A stretch of DNA of 64,000 nt from Bdellovibrionales bacterium CG12_big_fil_rev_8_21_14_0_65_38_15 (lineage in GTDB: Bacteria > Bdellovibrionota > Bacteriovoracia > Bacteriovoracales > Bacteriovoracaceae): the NCBI GenBank assembly GCA_002787775.1, contig PCUW01000054.1:5099-69098 (forward strand), written 5' to 3'. Each line of letters opens with the position of its first letter. Within the stretch, counting starts at the first letter, position 1. Positions 54,289 through 63,019 of the stretch are shown piece after piece. A program made the translations under genes and the position numbers. Below the pieces are notes generated by a model that was not told the origin of the DNA, made no database searches, and worked only from the letters and a program-made list of their open reading frames with translations.

Positions 54289-55599
54289 CTAAACCCGTTT
54301 TTTAAGACTTAATAGCATGCCATTTCCTGAGCGCAGTGTGACGTGATGGTTTGGCTTAGGAATAAAGCCTGAGCAAAGTTCAAAACTAAAGTTTTTCATC
54401 AACACTTCTAAAGCCACTTGTGCCTCAAGCATGGCCATGGCTTCGCCAATACAAGCTCTAGCTCCTAAAGCGAATGGAAAGAAGGTTCCGTCTTGAGCAT
54501 ACTTTAAGTTGCAATCGATAAAGCGCTCAGGTTTAAAAGTTAGTGGATCTTGCCAATAACGTTCATCCCGATGAGTCACCCATTGAGTTAAAACCAAAGA
54601 TGTATTGGCTGGAATATGATGACCATCAATAATATCATCTTTGATTGAAATTCGAGCAATCACCGGGATCGGAGGATAAATACGGAGTGCTTCTAAAAAA
54701 CAAGCTTTCGCCACTAATCCTGTTTGATCTTCTCTAATAGCATCTTGCCACTTTGGGTTTTGTGCTAATAAATAAAGTGTCCACATTAAGCCCGTACTTG
54801 TCGTTTCATGTCCTGCTAAAAGTAAACTCATCACCTCATCTCTAATCAGTGATGGATTCATTGGTGCGCCTTCAGCGTCTCTAAAGCTAGAAAGCCTTGC
54901 TAGAATATTATCCTCCGCAATTCCTTTCGTGAGAACTTTATCAACGACACCATTTAAAAGCTTAACCGCTTTTTCGCCTTTAATATTTTCAGGAGTTGGA
55001 AATTTACGAGGAAGATTAAAGGCTCTTCTCATTCGCTTGTTGGCACGATGAGTTTCAATATCAAGTGCAACTTTAGTTGCTTTACTGTCTTCGGCTAAAT
55101 CATTGCCAAAGAAAATTCTTCCCGCCACTTTAAAAGTGTAATCAGTTAAACCATCAGTGACATCAAGGATTGATTCATTCTCCCAACTTTGTGCCAAGTG
55201 ATGAGCTTCATCTTCGATCGTTTCACGGTAGATATCGAGCCTAGCCTGATGAAATTCTTTTGCCATGGTACGGCGTTGTCTGCGCCAAAGCTCGCCTTCA
55301 CTTGTAAGTAATCCATCTCCTAGGATGGGCTTCATTTCGCTATACTCACGACCTTTAATATAGTTGGTTTGATTGTCTTTAAGAATGTGCTTAGCACCTG
55401 TTGGTGAAAAGAAAAATACACTAAAACGATTGGGCCAAGGACAAACAACAAAGTCACCGTAGGAGTTAAAAAGACCTGACTGAGCAGTGAGGGCGTCTGT
55501 TTGAAACTTCATGCCAATACGAAGTAACTCTAAGCCTCTTGGGCCTGGTGAGTTTTCAAATGCACTTGGCACTTTAAAAGATTCCATAATGTTTTCCAT
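54289..55599 (-). CDS. Cytochrome P450
   Basis: 436 aa haem monooxygenase. I-helix AGHETTSTGLMWTLYLLAQ with the acid-Thr pair, ExxR in FLEALRIYP, PERF, and the haem-ligand Cys in FALGARACIGEAMAM (FxxGxRxCxG). No N-terminal anchor, so soluble. GAGGAAG is 6 nt before the ATG. It diverges from a TetR gene with a palindrome between them. No redox partner is adjacent. Confidence 0.94.
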   Translation of the reverse strand: MENIMESFKVPSAFENSPGPRGLELLRIGMKFQTDALTAQSGLFNSYGDFVVCPWPNRFSVFFFSPTGAKHILKDNQTNYIKGREYSEMKPILGDGLLTSEGELWRRQRRTMAKEFHQARLDIYRETIEDEAHHLAQSWENESILDVTDGLTDYTFKVAGRIFFGNDLAEDSKATKVALDIETHRANKRMRRAFNLPRKFPTPENIKGEKAVKLLNGVVDKVLTKGIAEDNILARLSSFRDAEGAPMNPSLIRDEVMSLLLAGHETTSTGLMWTLYLLAQNPKWQDAIREDQTGLVAKACFLEALRIYPPIPVIARISIKDDIIDGHHIPANTSLVLTQWVTHRDERYWQDPLTFKPERFIDCNLKYAQDGTFFPFALGARACIGEAMAMLEAQVALEVLMKNFSFELCSGFIPKPNHHVTLRSGNGMLLSLKKRV

Positions 55600-55651
55600 C
55601 GTCTTCCTCCAACGCTTAGCTTGACGAAACGTTTTGATGAATACAATTATA

Positions 55652-55665
55652 TGAGTAATTACTCA
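55652..55665. promoter_or_regulatory. Putative TetR operator, 14-bp perfect palindrome
   Basis: TGAGTAATTACTCA lies in the 94-bp gap between the divergent P450 and TetR genes, 29 bases before the TetR start. A perfect palindrome in this position is the usual site for a TetR-family repressor that controls both genes. Confidence 0.7.
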
Positions 55666-55693
55666 CTTTCGTGCTCGCTTTTAGGAAAAAACC

Positions 55694-56320
55694 ATGGCCA
55701 AGAATAAAACTGCTGTAAGTACCCGAAAAAAGCCGCTTCAAGAACGAGCAAGAGTGACCGTTGAGGCAATTCTTAAAGCAACTACTCAGCTTTTGGATAA
55801 AAGTGGGGATGTTTCCACCAACCATATCGCAGATGTTGCAGGTGTTAGCATCGGATCTCTGTATCAATACTTTCCAAATAAAGACTCAATCTTTGGAATG
55901 TTGATGGAGCGATTTATCGAAGGACATCTTAAAATTATTGAAGAAACACTGGCGTCTATATCAGAAGAAAATCTTAGTTTAGAGTTAACGACTAGAACGA
56001 TTATTCACGCCTTACTAGACAGCAATCGCAAGAATTCACGCCTGGCTAAAATCTTCGTCACAACCCTCTATCGTCCCGAACGCATTAAGCTTCTCCAGAA
56101 GATGGACGATCGTATGATCGAGAAAGTGAAGGAGTTCTATACGCCATTTAAAGAGGAAGTTCGTGACGACAACATGAATATGATGCTTTTTGTCCTGATC
56201 CAGTCAATTCGGGCTAACTCGGTATCAGTCTTATTTCACTCTAAATACAAGATAGATGATCCGGCTCTGGAGGACGAATTGGTGCGCCTGGCCTTAGGAT
56301 TACTGCGTAAGAACCCGTAA
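55694..56320 (+). CDS. TetR-family transcriptional regulator
   Basis: 208 aa. N-terminal HTH at about residues 15-62: VEAILKATTQLLDKSG, NHIADVAGVSIGSLYQYFPNKDSIF. The helical ligand domain follows (about 65-208, like the TetR_C type of lipid-responsive regulators). The inferred target is the P450 and its own gene through the 14-bp palindrome. Confidence 0.92.
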   Translation: MAKNKTAVSTRKKPLQERARVTVEAILKATTQLLDKSGDVSTNHIADVAGVSIGSLYQYFPNKDSIFGMLMERFIEGHLKIIEETLASISEENLSLELTTRTIIHALLDSNRKNSRLAKIFVTTLYRPERIKLLQKMDDRMIEKVKEFYTPFKEEVRDDNMNMMLFVLIQSIRANSVSVLFHSKYKIDDPALEDELVRLALGLLRKNP

Positions 56321-56357
56321 ACAGGGCTGAAAATAGTATAAATGAGTCTTTTTCGGC

Positions 56358-56386
56358 TTGACCAAACCGATCCTCTCCCTTATATT
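56358..56386 (+). promoter_or_regulatory. Sigma70-type promoter of tRNA-Asp
   Basis: TTGACC (56358-56363), 17-nt spacer, TATATT (56381-56386), 20 bases before the mature tRNA 5' end. Five of six matches at each box. Confidence 0.75.
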
Positions 56387-56406
56387 TTCATCCATTCAAT
56401 TGATGC

Positions 56407-56483
56407 GGGGGCGTAGTTGAGTTGGTTACAATGTCGCCCTGTCACGGCGAAGGTCGTGGGTTCAAGTCCCATCGCTCCCGCCA
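56407..56483 (+). tRNA. tRNA-Asp (anticodon GTC)
   Basis: 77 nt with CCA encoded. The acceptor GGGGGCG (56407-56413) pairs with CGCTCCC (56473-56479) with one G-U. Discriminator G at 56480, CCA at 56481-56483. U8/A9, the D arm, anticodon stem around CTGTCAC (GTC at 56441-56443) and T loop TTCAAGT are all in place. It lies between a promoter and a terminator, as a single-gene unit. Confidence 0.95.
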
Positions 56484-56494
56484 TTTGAATATTT

Positions 56495-56527
56495 AAAAAG
56501 CCCAGATTTATTTCTGGGCTTTTTTTT
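56495..56527 (+). terminator. Terminator after tRNA-Asp
   Basis: Stem AGCCCAGA (56499-56506) with TCTGGGCT (56513-56520), followed by T8. Preceded by A5, so it can also end the convergent SGNH gene on the minus strand. Confidence 0.93.
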
Positions 56528-56566
56528 GCCAAAATTGATTGATTTCTATCTACAGTTTCTTGTCAT

Positions 56567-57646
56567 TCAATCATTCAAATATAATGATAAATCCTTCAAA
56601 ATTTTCGAAGCCACTAACTCGTTAGCTTTTAAATTAGGATGACCATCATTATATCTTAAAGTTGATAAATCATAACCATCGAACAGTTTCGAATAATCAA
56701 AATACTTAATATTATTTTCTCTTAAAAAATCTATTAACTTCTCATTTCCAGTATTTCCTGGATAGATAAGGACAATAAAATTATCTGATTGAAATTTCTC
56801 TTTATAAATTTCAAAAGAAGACTTGATTATTTTAAAAAGAAGAGGATGAAAAAAAGCTCTCGGTGTTAGGCTTGTTAAAGGAAGATTCACTTTAAAATAT
56901 CTAAGAGTGTAACTATTATTTAAGAGTTTATAGAGCTGAGTTGTAAAGTACCTATTTGAATAAAATTTCCCATCTGCAACTAACTCATTATTTTCATCAA
57001 TAAATAAATAAGGCGCATTACCTTCATTCCAAGAGATGGGAAACATGGCTCCAATATTTCGATCAATATGAAAGTCATTATAGACATAGATTGCTGCGCC
57101 AAGTTTCTCCAATATTTGATCTGACTCAATAAAGTTTTGAAGCTGCACATACATATGTGAAGTCGTGGAGCCAGAATTGCCATAATTGTAACTGTGAATA
57201 CTAGAATTCTTTTGTGATACTAGATAAGGAAGAGTTGCATTGTCATCTAGTCCATCGCCAAAAACATAGGATCCACCAAAAAATAAAAGATGATACTTTC
57301 TTTTTTCTTCAACGCCAGTTATTCGACGGCCTAATTGATCTGTCGTGTATTTTTTCTCCCAAAGAATTTCATCACCAAAATACATCTGATGTTTAGTTTC
57401 ACTGAAAATCTCGTAAAGACGACCAAGTTTATGCCTTCTCTCTTTTTGATATAAATCTAGATTGTCTTTATAACCATCTCTTTTAACGACTTCGTATTTA
57501 TGACGAAAAGTTTTTCGTGAAGTATCTTCTGGTTTGCTTTTCATATAAAAGATGAGTTCTAAGCAAAAAATCGTCAAGATCACAGTCAAGCAAACCAAAC
57601 CAAATTGTAATGAAATCTCTTTGATTCTTTTTTTCATTTTAACCAT
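56567..57646 (-). CDS. Membrane-anchored SGNH/GDSL hydrolase
   Basis: 359 aa. One N-terminal helix (FGLVCLTVILTIFCLELIFY), then an SGNH domain: block I Ser in LLFFGGSYVFGDG, Gly in YNYGNSGST, Asn in YVYNDFH and block V Asp/His in NDGHPNLKAN. Such enzymes de-acylate or esterify glycans and lipids outside the cytoplasm. The start ATG 57646 overlaps the preceding gene by 8 bases; an alternative at 57637 follows its stop. No ribosome site is seen, so coupling is likely. Confidence 0.8.
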   Translation of the reverse strand: MVKMKKRIKEISLQFGLVCLTVILTIFCLELIFYMKSKPEDTSRKTFRHKYEVVKRDGYKDNLDLYQKERRHKLGRLYEIFSETKHQMYFGDEILWEKKYTTDQLGRRITGVEEKRKYHLLFFGGSYVFGDGLDDNATLPYLVSQKNSSIHSYNYGNSGSTTSHMYVQLQNFIESDQILEKLGAAIYVYNDFHIDRNIGAMFPISWNEGNAPYLFIDENNELVADGKFYSNRYFTTQLYKLLNNSYTLRYFKVNLPLTSLTPRAFFHPLLFKIIKSSFEIYKEKFQSDNFIVLIYPGNTGNEKLIDFLRENNIKYFDYSKLFDGYDLSTLRYNDGHPNLKANELVASKILKDLSLYLND

Positions 57647-58538
57647 TATTTATTAGGTTTTCTTTAAAAAGATTGATCGTACGCCCCCACGCTAATTCTG
57701 CGGCTTCCTTACTATACCTTGGTGTCGAGTTATTGTGAAAACCATGTTTTGTATTTGGATAAATATGCATGTTAAAGCTAACGTTGTTTTTTGCTAACTC
57801 TTTTTCATAATCTTCTTTCATAGCATTTACTCTTTCATCGTCACTAGCGTAATGAATCAACATTTTTGCTTTTATGTTTTTGACATCTGAAAGCTTAGCC
57901 GCGCTTCCATAAAAGGGAGCACTAGCTTTAAGATCTGCACCTAATTCAGTTGCAAGAAAGTTCGCCACTGCTCCTCCAAAACAAAAACCTGTTGCTCCAA
58001 GCTTACCGTTTGAAAGTTTGTGGTTTTTTAAAAAGTAGGCGGCATTTTTCATATCAGTAAAAATTTTATCTTTATCTAATTTTTGTTGGAGAATTTTTCC
58101 ATCTTCATCATTGCCAGGGTAGCCACCAAGCGGATAAAGCGCATCCGGCGCATAAGCGAGGAAACCTTCGATCGCTGCTCTTCTGGCAACATCTTCAATA
58201 TAAGGATTCAATCCACGATTTTCATGAACAATCAAAACGGCTGGAAAAGGACCATCGCCTTTAGGTTGAACAAGATAGCCTCTCATAAATCCGTCTTTTG
58301 AATTTCCACCAGCAGATTTGTAAGTCACGTAACTTGCTTTAAGTCTTTCATCGGTAAATGAAACAAGCTGTGCTTTAGCATAATTTGGAAGTAGTGCTTG
58401 GGCCATCATCACTCCCATTCCTCCGGCAATACCAAGCATGGCCGCTCTATCTAAAAAGTCTCTTCGACTCATTTGTGAGTGACAATATTCATCGTAAAGG
58501 TCAAAGACTTTTGGATCAATTTCAATTTTATTTGTCAT
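57639..58538 (-). CDS. Exported dienelactone hydrolase-family enzyme (Tat)
   Basis: 299 aa. The N-terminus SRRDFLDRAAMLGIAGGMGV is a twin-arginine signal, so it is folded before export. The catalytic Cys-Asp-His set of dienelactone hydrolases is seen in GATGFCFGGAV, HYASDDERV and TKHGFHN. In the family it hydrolyses dienelactone-type or similar esters; the real substrate is unknown. Follows the ABM gene by 18 bases. Confidence 0.88.
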   Translation of the reverse strand: MTNKIEIDPKVFDLYDEYCHSQMSRRDFLDRAAMLGIAGGMGVMMAQALLPNYAKAQLVSFTDERLKASYVTYKSAGGNSKDGFMRGYLVQPKGDGPFPAVLIVHENRGLNPYIEDVARRAAIEGFLAYAPDALYPLGGYPGNDEDGKILQQKLDKDKIFTDMKNAAYFLKNHKLSNGKLGATGFCFGGAVANFLATELGADLKASAPFYGSAAKLSDVKNIKAKMLIHYASDDERVNAMKEDYEKELAKNNVSFNMHIYPNTKHGFHNNSTPRYSKEAAELAWGRTINLFKENLINNG

Positions 58539-58556
58539 TGTATTTTCCTTTAAAGT

Positions 58557-58856
58557 TTATTCTAGAATGTGCCACACTTCATTTCCAACTGGTTTAAATG
58601 ATAAAACCTTCTTTGCTCTTTGTGTAACGGTACCTGTTTTCATTTTATAATTTTCATAATGCTCTTGGCTTTTCCAAGTGGCATAATTGATTAAGATATT
58701 TCGCTCTTTATTGGTATGGAATTTTGATGAAATGAAGCCCTCATCTTTACTAACTTCATTATTCAAAAAGTCCTTCACAAATAAAAGAAGTTCATCAAAT
58801 TTTTCGGGATCAATTTGAAATGTAATCACGACATGAAAAGAACCAAATTTTATCAC
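58557..58856 (-). CDS. ABM-domain (antibiotic biosynthesis monooxygenase-like) protein
   Basis: 99 aa single ABM dimeric alpha-beta barrel: VVITFQIDPEKFDELL, EVSKDEGFISSKF, INYATWKSQEHYENY. Start is GTG with GGAG 5 nt upstream. Proteins of this fold act as haem- or flavin-free monooxygenases or as small-molecule sensors. First gene of the operon with the dienelactone and SGNH hydrolases. Confidence 0.8.
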   Translation of the reverse strand: MIKFGSFHVVITFQIDPEKFDELLLFVKDFLNNEVSKDEGFISSKFHTNKERNILINYATWKSQEHYENYKMKTGTVTQRAKKVLSFKPVGNEVWHILE

Positions 58857-59022
58857 TTTTACTCCTAAGCCTCAGAAAGAAACACTCGATGTTTATACCA
58901 AGAAATGATCTGTGCAATCAATCACTTGCCATGGAGCGTAAATCACGTTAAGAATGATACTTTGCGTTTTATACTTTTATCCTCATGTCAGACGAAGATC
59001 TGTCTTTATCAACGAGAATCCA

Positions 59023-60558
59023 TTGCCAATATTAAATTATCTCAGAACAAATAAAGCTGAATTTAAAATTGAAATTCTTGCTGGCTTAACAGTTGCTTTA
59101 GCTTTAGTTCCTGAAGCAGTAGCCTTTGCTTTTGTAGCAGGTGTTCAACCGCTTGTTGGTTTATATGCTGCTTTTTTAATTTGCTTGATCACATCTATTT
59201 TTGGTGGTCGACCTGGAATGATCTCAGGAGCTACAGGTGCTTTGGCAGTTGTTATGGTCTCACTTGTATCAGCTCATGGAGTTGAATATTTATTTAGTGC
59301 AGTTGTTTTAATGGGTTTACTACAAGTCTTGATGGGTCTTTTAAAACTTGGAAAATTTATTCGATTAGTTCCAGAGCCAGTTATTTTAGGATTTGTTAAT
59401 GGTCTTGCAATTGTTATTTTTCTAGCACAATTAACACAATTTAAAACTCTTGATACAAACGGTGTTGTTGTCTGGCTTAGTGGTATTCCTCTTTTAATGA
59501 TGGCGGGATTTATTGCACTAACGATGATCATCATCTTTGGTTTGCCTAAGTTAACAAAAGCGATTCCATCTTCTCTTGCAGCAATATTAATAGTTTCAGG
59601 TATTGTTATTGGTTTCAATATTGATACAAAAACAGTTGGTGATCTAGCCTCTATCAAAGGTGGCTTTCCCATTTTTAGTATTCCCAATGTTCCTTTTAAC
59701 TTTGAAACATTAAAAATTATTTTTCCATATTCATTGATTTTAGCTTGCGTTGGCTTAATTGAATCTCTTCTAACATTAACACTTGTTGATGAGTTAACAG
59801 AAACCCGTGGTCAAAGTAATCGTGAATGTATCGCTCAAGGAGCGGCCAATATCGTCACTGGATTTTTTGGTGGTATGGGTGGTTGCGCTATGATTGGCCA
59901 AAGTATTATCAACGTTACAAGTGGGGCCAGAGGTAGACTGTCAGGTTTAAGTGCTTCTATCTTTTTACTCGTCTTCATTTTATTTGCATCAAACCTCATC
60001 GAGATGATTCCGGTCGCAGCTTTGGTTGGTGTTATGTTTGTTGTGTGTATCGGAACTTTTGAATGGACCTCAATCCAGTTTATTCAACATATTCCAAAAT
60101 CTGATGCCTTCGTTATTGTACTCGTAACTGGAATGACTGTTGCTTTTGATCTTGCAGTTGCAGTTATAGCTGGTGTTATTGCTTCATCTTTAGTGTTCTC
60201 ATGGGAGAGCGCCAAAAGAATTAGAGTTAGAAAATCAACAACTGATGAAGGACATAAACTTTATGAAGTTTGGGGGCCATTATTTTTTGCCTCAACGACT
60301 GCATTTCAAGAGAAGTTCACTCCTCATGAGGATCCAAGAGAAATTATCGTTGATTTTTTGGATTCAAGAATTGCTGATCACAGTGGACTTGAAGCTGTTC
60401 AAAAACTTACTGATAGGTACTTGAAAATTGGAAAAACAGTTAGACTTCGCCACCTAAGTCCTGACTGCAGAAGACTGCTTAAGAATGCAGGCTCAATGGT
60501 AGAAGTGAATATCATTGAAGACCCACACTATAGCGTTGCCGTGGAAGTAAATCCCTAG
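59023..60558 (+). CDS. SulP-family anion transporter with STAS domain
   Basis: About 511 aa from a TTG at 59023 (GAGA upstream, MPILNYLRTNKAEF); the frame is open from ATG 58954, whose first 23 residues look unlike a SulP start. About 12 helices: AGLTVALALVPEAVAFAF, FGGRPGMISGATGALAVVM, GFFGGMGGCAMIGQSIINV. C-terminal STAS domain (about residues 410-505) with VDFLDSRIADHSGLEAV. It moves sulfate, bicarbonate or chloride in the family; the ion cannot be told here. Confidence 0.9.
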   Translation: MPILNYLRTNKAEFKIEILAGLTVALALVPEAVAFAFVAGVQPLVGLYAAFLICLITSIFGGRPGMISGATGALAVVMVSLVSAHGVEYLFSAVVLMGLLQVLMGLLKLGKFIRLVPEPVILGFVNGLAIVIFLAQLTQFKTLDTNGVVVWLSGIPLLMMAGFIALTMIIIFGLPKLTKAIPSSLAAILIVSGIVIGFNIDTKTVGDLASIKGGFPIFSIPNVPFNFETLKIIFPYSLILACVGLIESLLTLTLVDELTETRGQSNRECIAQGAANIVTGFFGGMGGCAMIGQSIINVTSGARGRLSGLSASIFLLVFILFASNLIEMIPVAALVGVMFVVCIGTFEWTSIQFIQHIPKSDAFVIVLVTGMTVAFDLAVAVIAGVIASSLVFSWESAKRIRVRKSTTDEGHKLYEVWGPLFFASTTAFQEKFTPHEDPREIIVDFLDSRIADHSGLEAVQKLTDRYLKIGKTVRLRHLSPDCRRLLKNAGSMVEVNIIEDPHYSVAVEVNP

Positions 60559-60611
60559 TATTTTCAGTACGTTACGCTATTACCACATCTTTTCGCTCAA
60601 GCTTTATTCGT

Positions 60612-60644
60612 GAGCCTCCGATACGTCCAAGATAATGGAGGCTC
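60612..60644 (+). promoter_or_regulatory. Hairpin sequestering the Shine-Dalgarno
   Basis: A perfect 8-bp inverted repeat GAGCCTCC (60612-60619) and GGAGGCTC (60637-60644) with a 17-nt loop. The 3' arm contains GGAGG (60637-60641), the ribosome site of the TTG at 60647. No T-tract follows, so it is not a terminator. It could regulate translation of the exported-protein gene. Confidence 0.6.
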
Positions 60645-60646
60645 GC

Positions 60647-63001
60647 TTGAAGTATTTAAATATATTCTTGGTAGCGTTTTTATTCGTTTTTCCAACTTGG
60701 GTCTATTGGCACGAAGATGGATCAGTACAACGAACACCGGCCAATTTCGGAAGTGACAGTTGTCGTGAGCTTATTCAAAGGCTTTCTAACGTTAATTTAA
60801 ATTCTCCTGCCAGAGTCATGCGACCAGCATTTGGATTTACAGACGAAGCTGCTGCCCAAGGTAAGCATCTTCAGTTTGGATTTGAATCTGAATATATGCT
60901 CAGTGAGCTTGATGGCATCGTTACTGTATACGGACCAAAAGCTGAATTCGGTATCAGTGAAGCTGACTGGTTTAATATGCCAGTTGCAGAACGATCTCAA
61001 TGGGTACGTGATCATATTAAAGATCTCTTTCCTCAAAGTAGAACCGAAGGTGGACTCGTTCGTCTAAAGCGCGATGCAGATATGGACTTTCTACCTGACT
61101 CACTTATTTTTGATGATACTGGTAACGTTGAGTTCGTCTTAGATCCATTCGACACTTTCGAAGAATGGTATCATTCAATTCAAAAACTCAACCGTACATT
61201 TGGTGAAGGTTCACAACAAGCAACGATCTCAACACCACCTGATAGCTTTTTTGGTAGAAATATCGAAGGCGTTGACCCATCAAAAGTTCTTGATGAGAAA
61301 ATCGGATTCTTCAACTACTACTCTGATTACGATATTCTTCAAAAGCTTAGTGCAGCTGCACGTCGCTACGAAGAAGATCCTACAAAAAGAGTGACGAGAA
61401 ACTTTGAACACCCGTTCTTAGGCCCTATGACTTCTAAGAAGCAAGAGATTCTTCATTCTATGCTTCGAGGAAATGCTATTGGTGAAAAATACGAAGCTGA
61501 CAGATTACAAAGAATTGCTGGCTGGGAAAACTCATTTAAGTACACAGGCGGTACAGTATACCGTCCAGATATTTTAGGTGAACGTCGAGTCATCATGGAA
61601 GTGCGTGATGCTCATAAAAACTTTCCTCTTTTAGCTGATCGCCTTCTTCGTTCTCTATACTTCATGCAACACGGTACAGGTGGCATGGATCAACTTAAAG
61701 GGCTAAAGAACTTTGATCCGTTCGCTGACTTTGAAAAGTTTCCGATCGAAGTTCAAGAAGAGCTCACTCGCCTCTTCCCTAATAAAGCTAATCCAAACTA
61801 TGACTATGACCCAGAACTTAAGAAAGCTTTGGATGTCTTTAGAAACTTTGCTTACCCAATGCGTGACTGGTCTGATCATTTAGAAGCTTTTGGTAAAACT
61901 GAAATTTCGGATCAAGTCAGACAAGCTCAAGATGCTTACAAAGAAAAACTAAGAGCAATCGTTGGACGTCTAAGAGCTCAAGAAATTGATGACTCCGTGG
62001 CATCTAATGAAATTCAAGGTGCCCTGGCAGAGTTTTCAAACTCTTCAGGTATTGCAAAGGCCTTCGCTGACTATGAAGACGAAGTTGTCTTCGGTGGAAA
62101 TCGTGGTGTAGCGTTTAACCAATTTGTACGAGAAGCTACGATTGAAGCTGGTGCCCTTGCTTCATCTTTTCCAGAAAAAATCTGGAGTGGACCTCTTAAA
62201 GAAAGAGTTACCCTGCTTCAGCAAAAATTTCCACAAATGATGAAGAAAATGGAAGGCGTATCTTTTTCTTACAATAACTCTAGTGGTGGAAGTAGAGACA
62301 TCTTCGTTGTAAGTCTTAAAGATCTATCACAACAACAAAAAGAAGCTTTCTTTAAAGAGTATTATGAAGCTGTATCTGAAAATACTGTTTCATTTCCTCT
62401 TTCAAGTGGTGCAGGTCACCTTTACACAAGACTTGGAAATAAGACCTATGACTTCCTTTCAGGCTTAAGTGCTAGGGCTTATCCATTACCAAGCTCGAAG
62501 CGTCTTGAAACATTCATGGAGCTTGAACCTGATGAATTTATGCGTCTTCGCCTTTATGTAGAAAACGGAACCGAAAACTCTCAAAAAACAATTGGTGGCT
62601 TTGGCTACCAAGGTGTAGAGCGTGAAACGGTTGGTATGCTTAACGATAACCGTCCAGGTAGCGTTAATCCAAATCCGCCAAATCGCTTTCAACAAATTAT
62701 CAATCGCGTACTTAATAGAGGTGATGGAACTTATACACCAACTGGCGAAGCTCATAACTGTACAAGTTGGCTTTGTACCGCTCCTATTGGCGACAATGGT
62801 GAAGCCATTCACGATTTGGCTGGCGCGCCTAGATCACACCGCATACACACTAACCCAGGTTGGTGGACAAGCTGGCTAGTGAACTATGGAAAACGTGATC
62901 GTATGCCATTTGCTTTTTACTTTACTGATGAAGGCTTAGAAGAAGCAACATCAAGTATTGGACAAGCTGGTAAGTTAGATTGGAATTTTGATACTCACTA
63001 A
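60647..63001 (+). CDS. Large exported protein, tandem family member 1
   Basis: 784 aa from TTG 60647 (GGAGG 5 nt upstream). The frame also has ATG 60635 with no ribosome site. N-terminal hydrophobic segment (YLNIFLVAFLFVFPTWVYW). Residues about 75-190 carry GKHLQFGFESEY (Glu80 and Glu82), then DDTGNVEFVLDPFDTFEEWY and GSQQATISTPPDSFFG, which faintly recall the GCS/amidoligase fold (ExE strand, then an acidic strand before an alpha-helix). The C-terminus has AHNCTSWLCTAPIGD (Cys705) and IHTNPGWWTSWL, a Cys/His pairing reminiscent of papain-like enzymes. No family recognised. A paralogue follows immediately. Confidence 0.7.
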   Translation: MKYLNIFLVAFLFVFPTWVYWHEDGSVQRTPANFGSDSCRELIQRLSNVNLNSPARVMRPAFGFTDEAAAQGKHLQFGFESEYMLSELDGIVTVYGPKAEFGISEADWFNMPVAERSQWVRDHIKDLFPQSRTEGGLVRLKRDADMDFLPDSLIFDDTGNVEFVLDPFDTFEEWYHSIQKLNRTFGEGSQQATISTPPDSFFGRNIEGVDPSKVLDEKIGFFNYYSDYDILQKLSAAARRYEEDPTKRVTRNFEHPFLGPMTSKKQEILHSMLRGNAIGEKYEADRLQRIAGWENSFKYTGGTVYRPDILGERRVIMEVRDAHKNFPLLADRLLRSLYFMQHGTGGMDQLKGLKNFDPFADFEKFPIEVQEELTRLFPNKANPNYDYDPELKKALDVFRNFAYPMRDWSDHLEAFGKTEISDQVRQAQDAYKEKLRAIVGRLRAQEIDDSVASNEIQGALAEFSNSSGIAKAFADYEDEVVFGGNRGVAFNQFVREATIEAGALASSFPEKIWSGPLKERVTLLQQKFPQMMKKMEGVSFSYNNSSGGSRDIFVVSLKDLSQQQKEAFFKEYYEAVSENTVSFPLSSGAGHLYTRLGNKTYDFLSGLSARAYPLPSSKRLETFMELEPDEFMRLRLYVENGTENSQKTIGGFGYQGVERETVGMLNDNRPGSVNPNPPNRFQQIINRVLNRGDGTYTPTGEAHNCTSWLCTAPIGDNGEAIHDLAGAPRSHRIHTNPGWWTSWLVNYGKRDRMPFAFYFTDEGLEEATSSIGQAGKLDWNFDTH

Positions 63002-63019
63002 TTGCTAGGGAGAATGCCC

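Noticed and set aside
56405-56481. Alternative tRNA-Asp boundaries beginning two bases earlier
   Set aside because: U8/A9 then fall out of place and the CCA is split; 56407-56483 restores a 7-bp acceptor, G discriminator and CCA.
59274-59687. 137-codon antisense frame in the SulP gene
   Set aside because: Antisense of membrane-helix codons; no ribosome site and SulP is clearly the coding strand.
60612-60644. Hairpin considered as a terminator for the SulP gene
   Set aside because: No T-tract follows; its 3' arm is the next gene's ribosome site.
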